A stretch of DNA of 6,362 bases from Aquifex sp964425585. Its GTDB lineage: Bacteria > Aquificota > Aquificia > Aquificales > Aquificaceae. The notes beneath the pieces were generated by a model, which was not told the origin of the DNA, searched no databases, and worked only from the letters and a program-made list of their open reading frames with translations. The position numbers and the translations under genes are program-made. Shown here one piece after another: positions 6,343 to 6,362 of the stretch. Location: assembly GCA_964425585.1 (NCBI GenBank), contig CAYRMG010000057.1:1-6362 (forward strand). Direction: 5' to 3'. Position 1 is the first letter of the stretch, and each line of letters begins with the position of its first letter.

Positions 6343-6362
6343 ATGAACTTCTCCGCAACCCT
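6343..6362 (+). CDS. Candidate start of a plus-strand gene, cut by the window edge
   Basis: ATG at 6343 follows GGGAGGG by five bases and opens the frame MNFSAT, which is unbroken to the window end. Only six complete codons are visible, so the product cannot be named. The competing reading is a minus-strand gene whose last codons end at a TAA at 6341-6343 (GLRRSS stop), with the hairpin at 6285-6304 as its terminator. The spacing from the purine tract favours the plus-strand start slightly. Confidence 0.35.

Overview
This window looks like the chromosome of a thermophilic bacterium, most likely of the Aquificales (Aquifex or a close relative). The grounds are the tightly packed genes, proteins rich in Lys, Glu, Ile and Tyr, frequent AGG/AGA and ATA codons, strong GGAGG ribosome sites, and a small histone-fold gene that closely matches my memory of Aquifex aeolicus Aq_328. 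The genus is an inference from memory, not a database result.

Positions 12-5386, plus strand, hold four genes that run as one transcription unit with gaps of 2 nt, 1 nt and a 4-nt ATGA overlap. The first three together carry the parts of a 2-hydroxyacyl-CoA dehydratase-like ATP-driven electron-injection system: (1) a 500-aa HgdB-like Fe-S subunit, (2) a 723-aa activase with two ASKHA ATPase domains in tandem (BadF/BadG/BcrA/BcrD family) and a C-terminal four-Cys motif, (3) a ~398-aa DUF2229/HgdB-like Fe-S subunit. In many anaerobes these parts occur in one chain of about 1,400 residues. Here they are separate, and the gene for the part that is C-terminal in the fused protein comes first. The likely design is a pseudo-dimeric ATPase holding one [4Fe-4S] cluster that fires low-potential electrons into a heterodimer of genes 1 and 3, which together present six well-placed cysteines. 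The true substrate is unknown. Gene (4) encodes a 167-aa DUF1931 double histone-fold protein, translationally coupled to gene 3.

Positions 5383-6265, minus strand, hold a two-gene unit: a calcineurin-like metallophosphoesterase (upstream) and a small TPR protein whose start overlaps its end by 8 nt. This unit converges on the first with stop codons sharing the same TTA(A) bases, so there is no intergenic terminator.

Positions 6266-6362 are a compact non-coding junction: an AT-rich strip, a perfect 8-bp GC hairpin, then a G-run tract (five runs of three or more G separated by single A) that leads directly into a candidate plus-strand start codon at 6343. No mobile element, CRISPR, tRNA or rRNA is visible.
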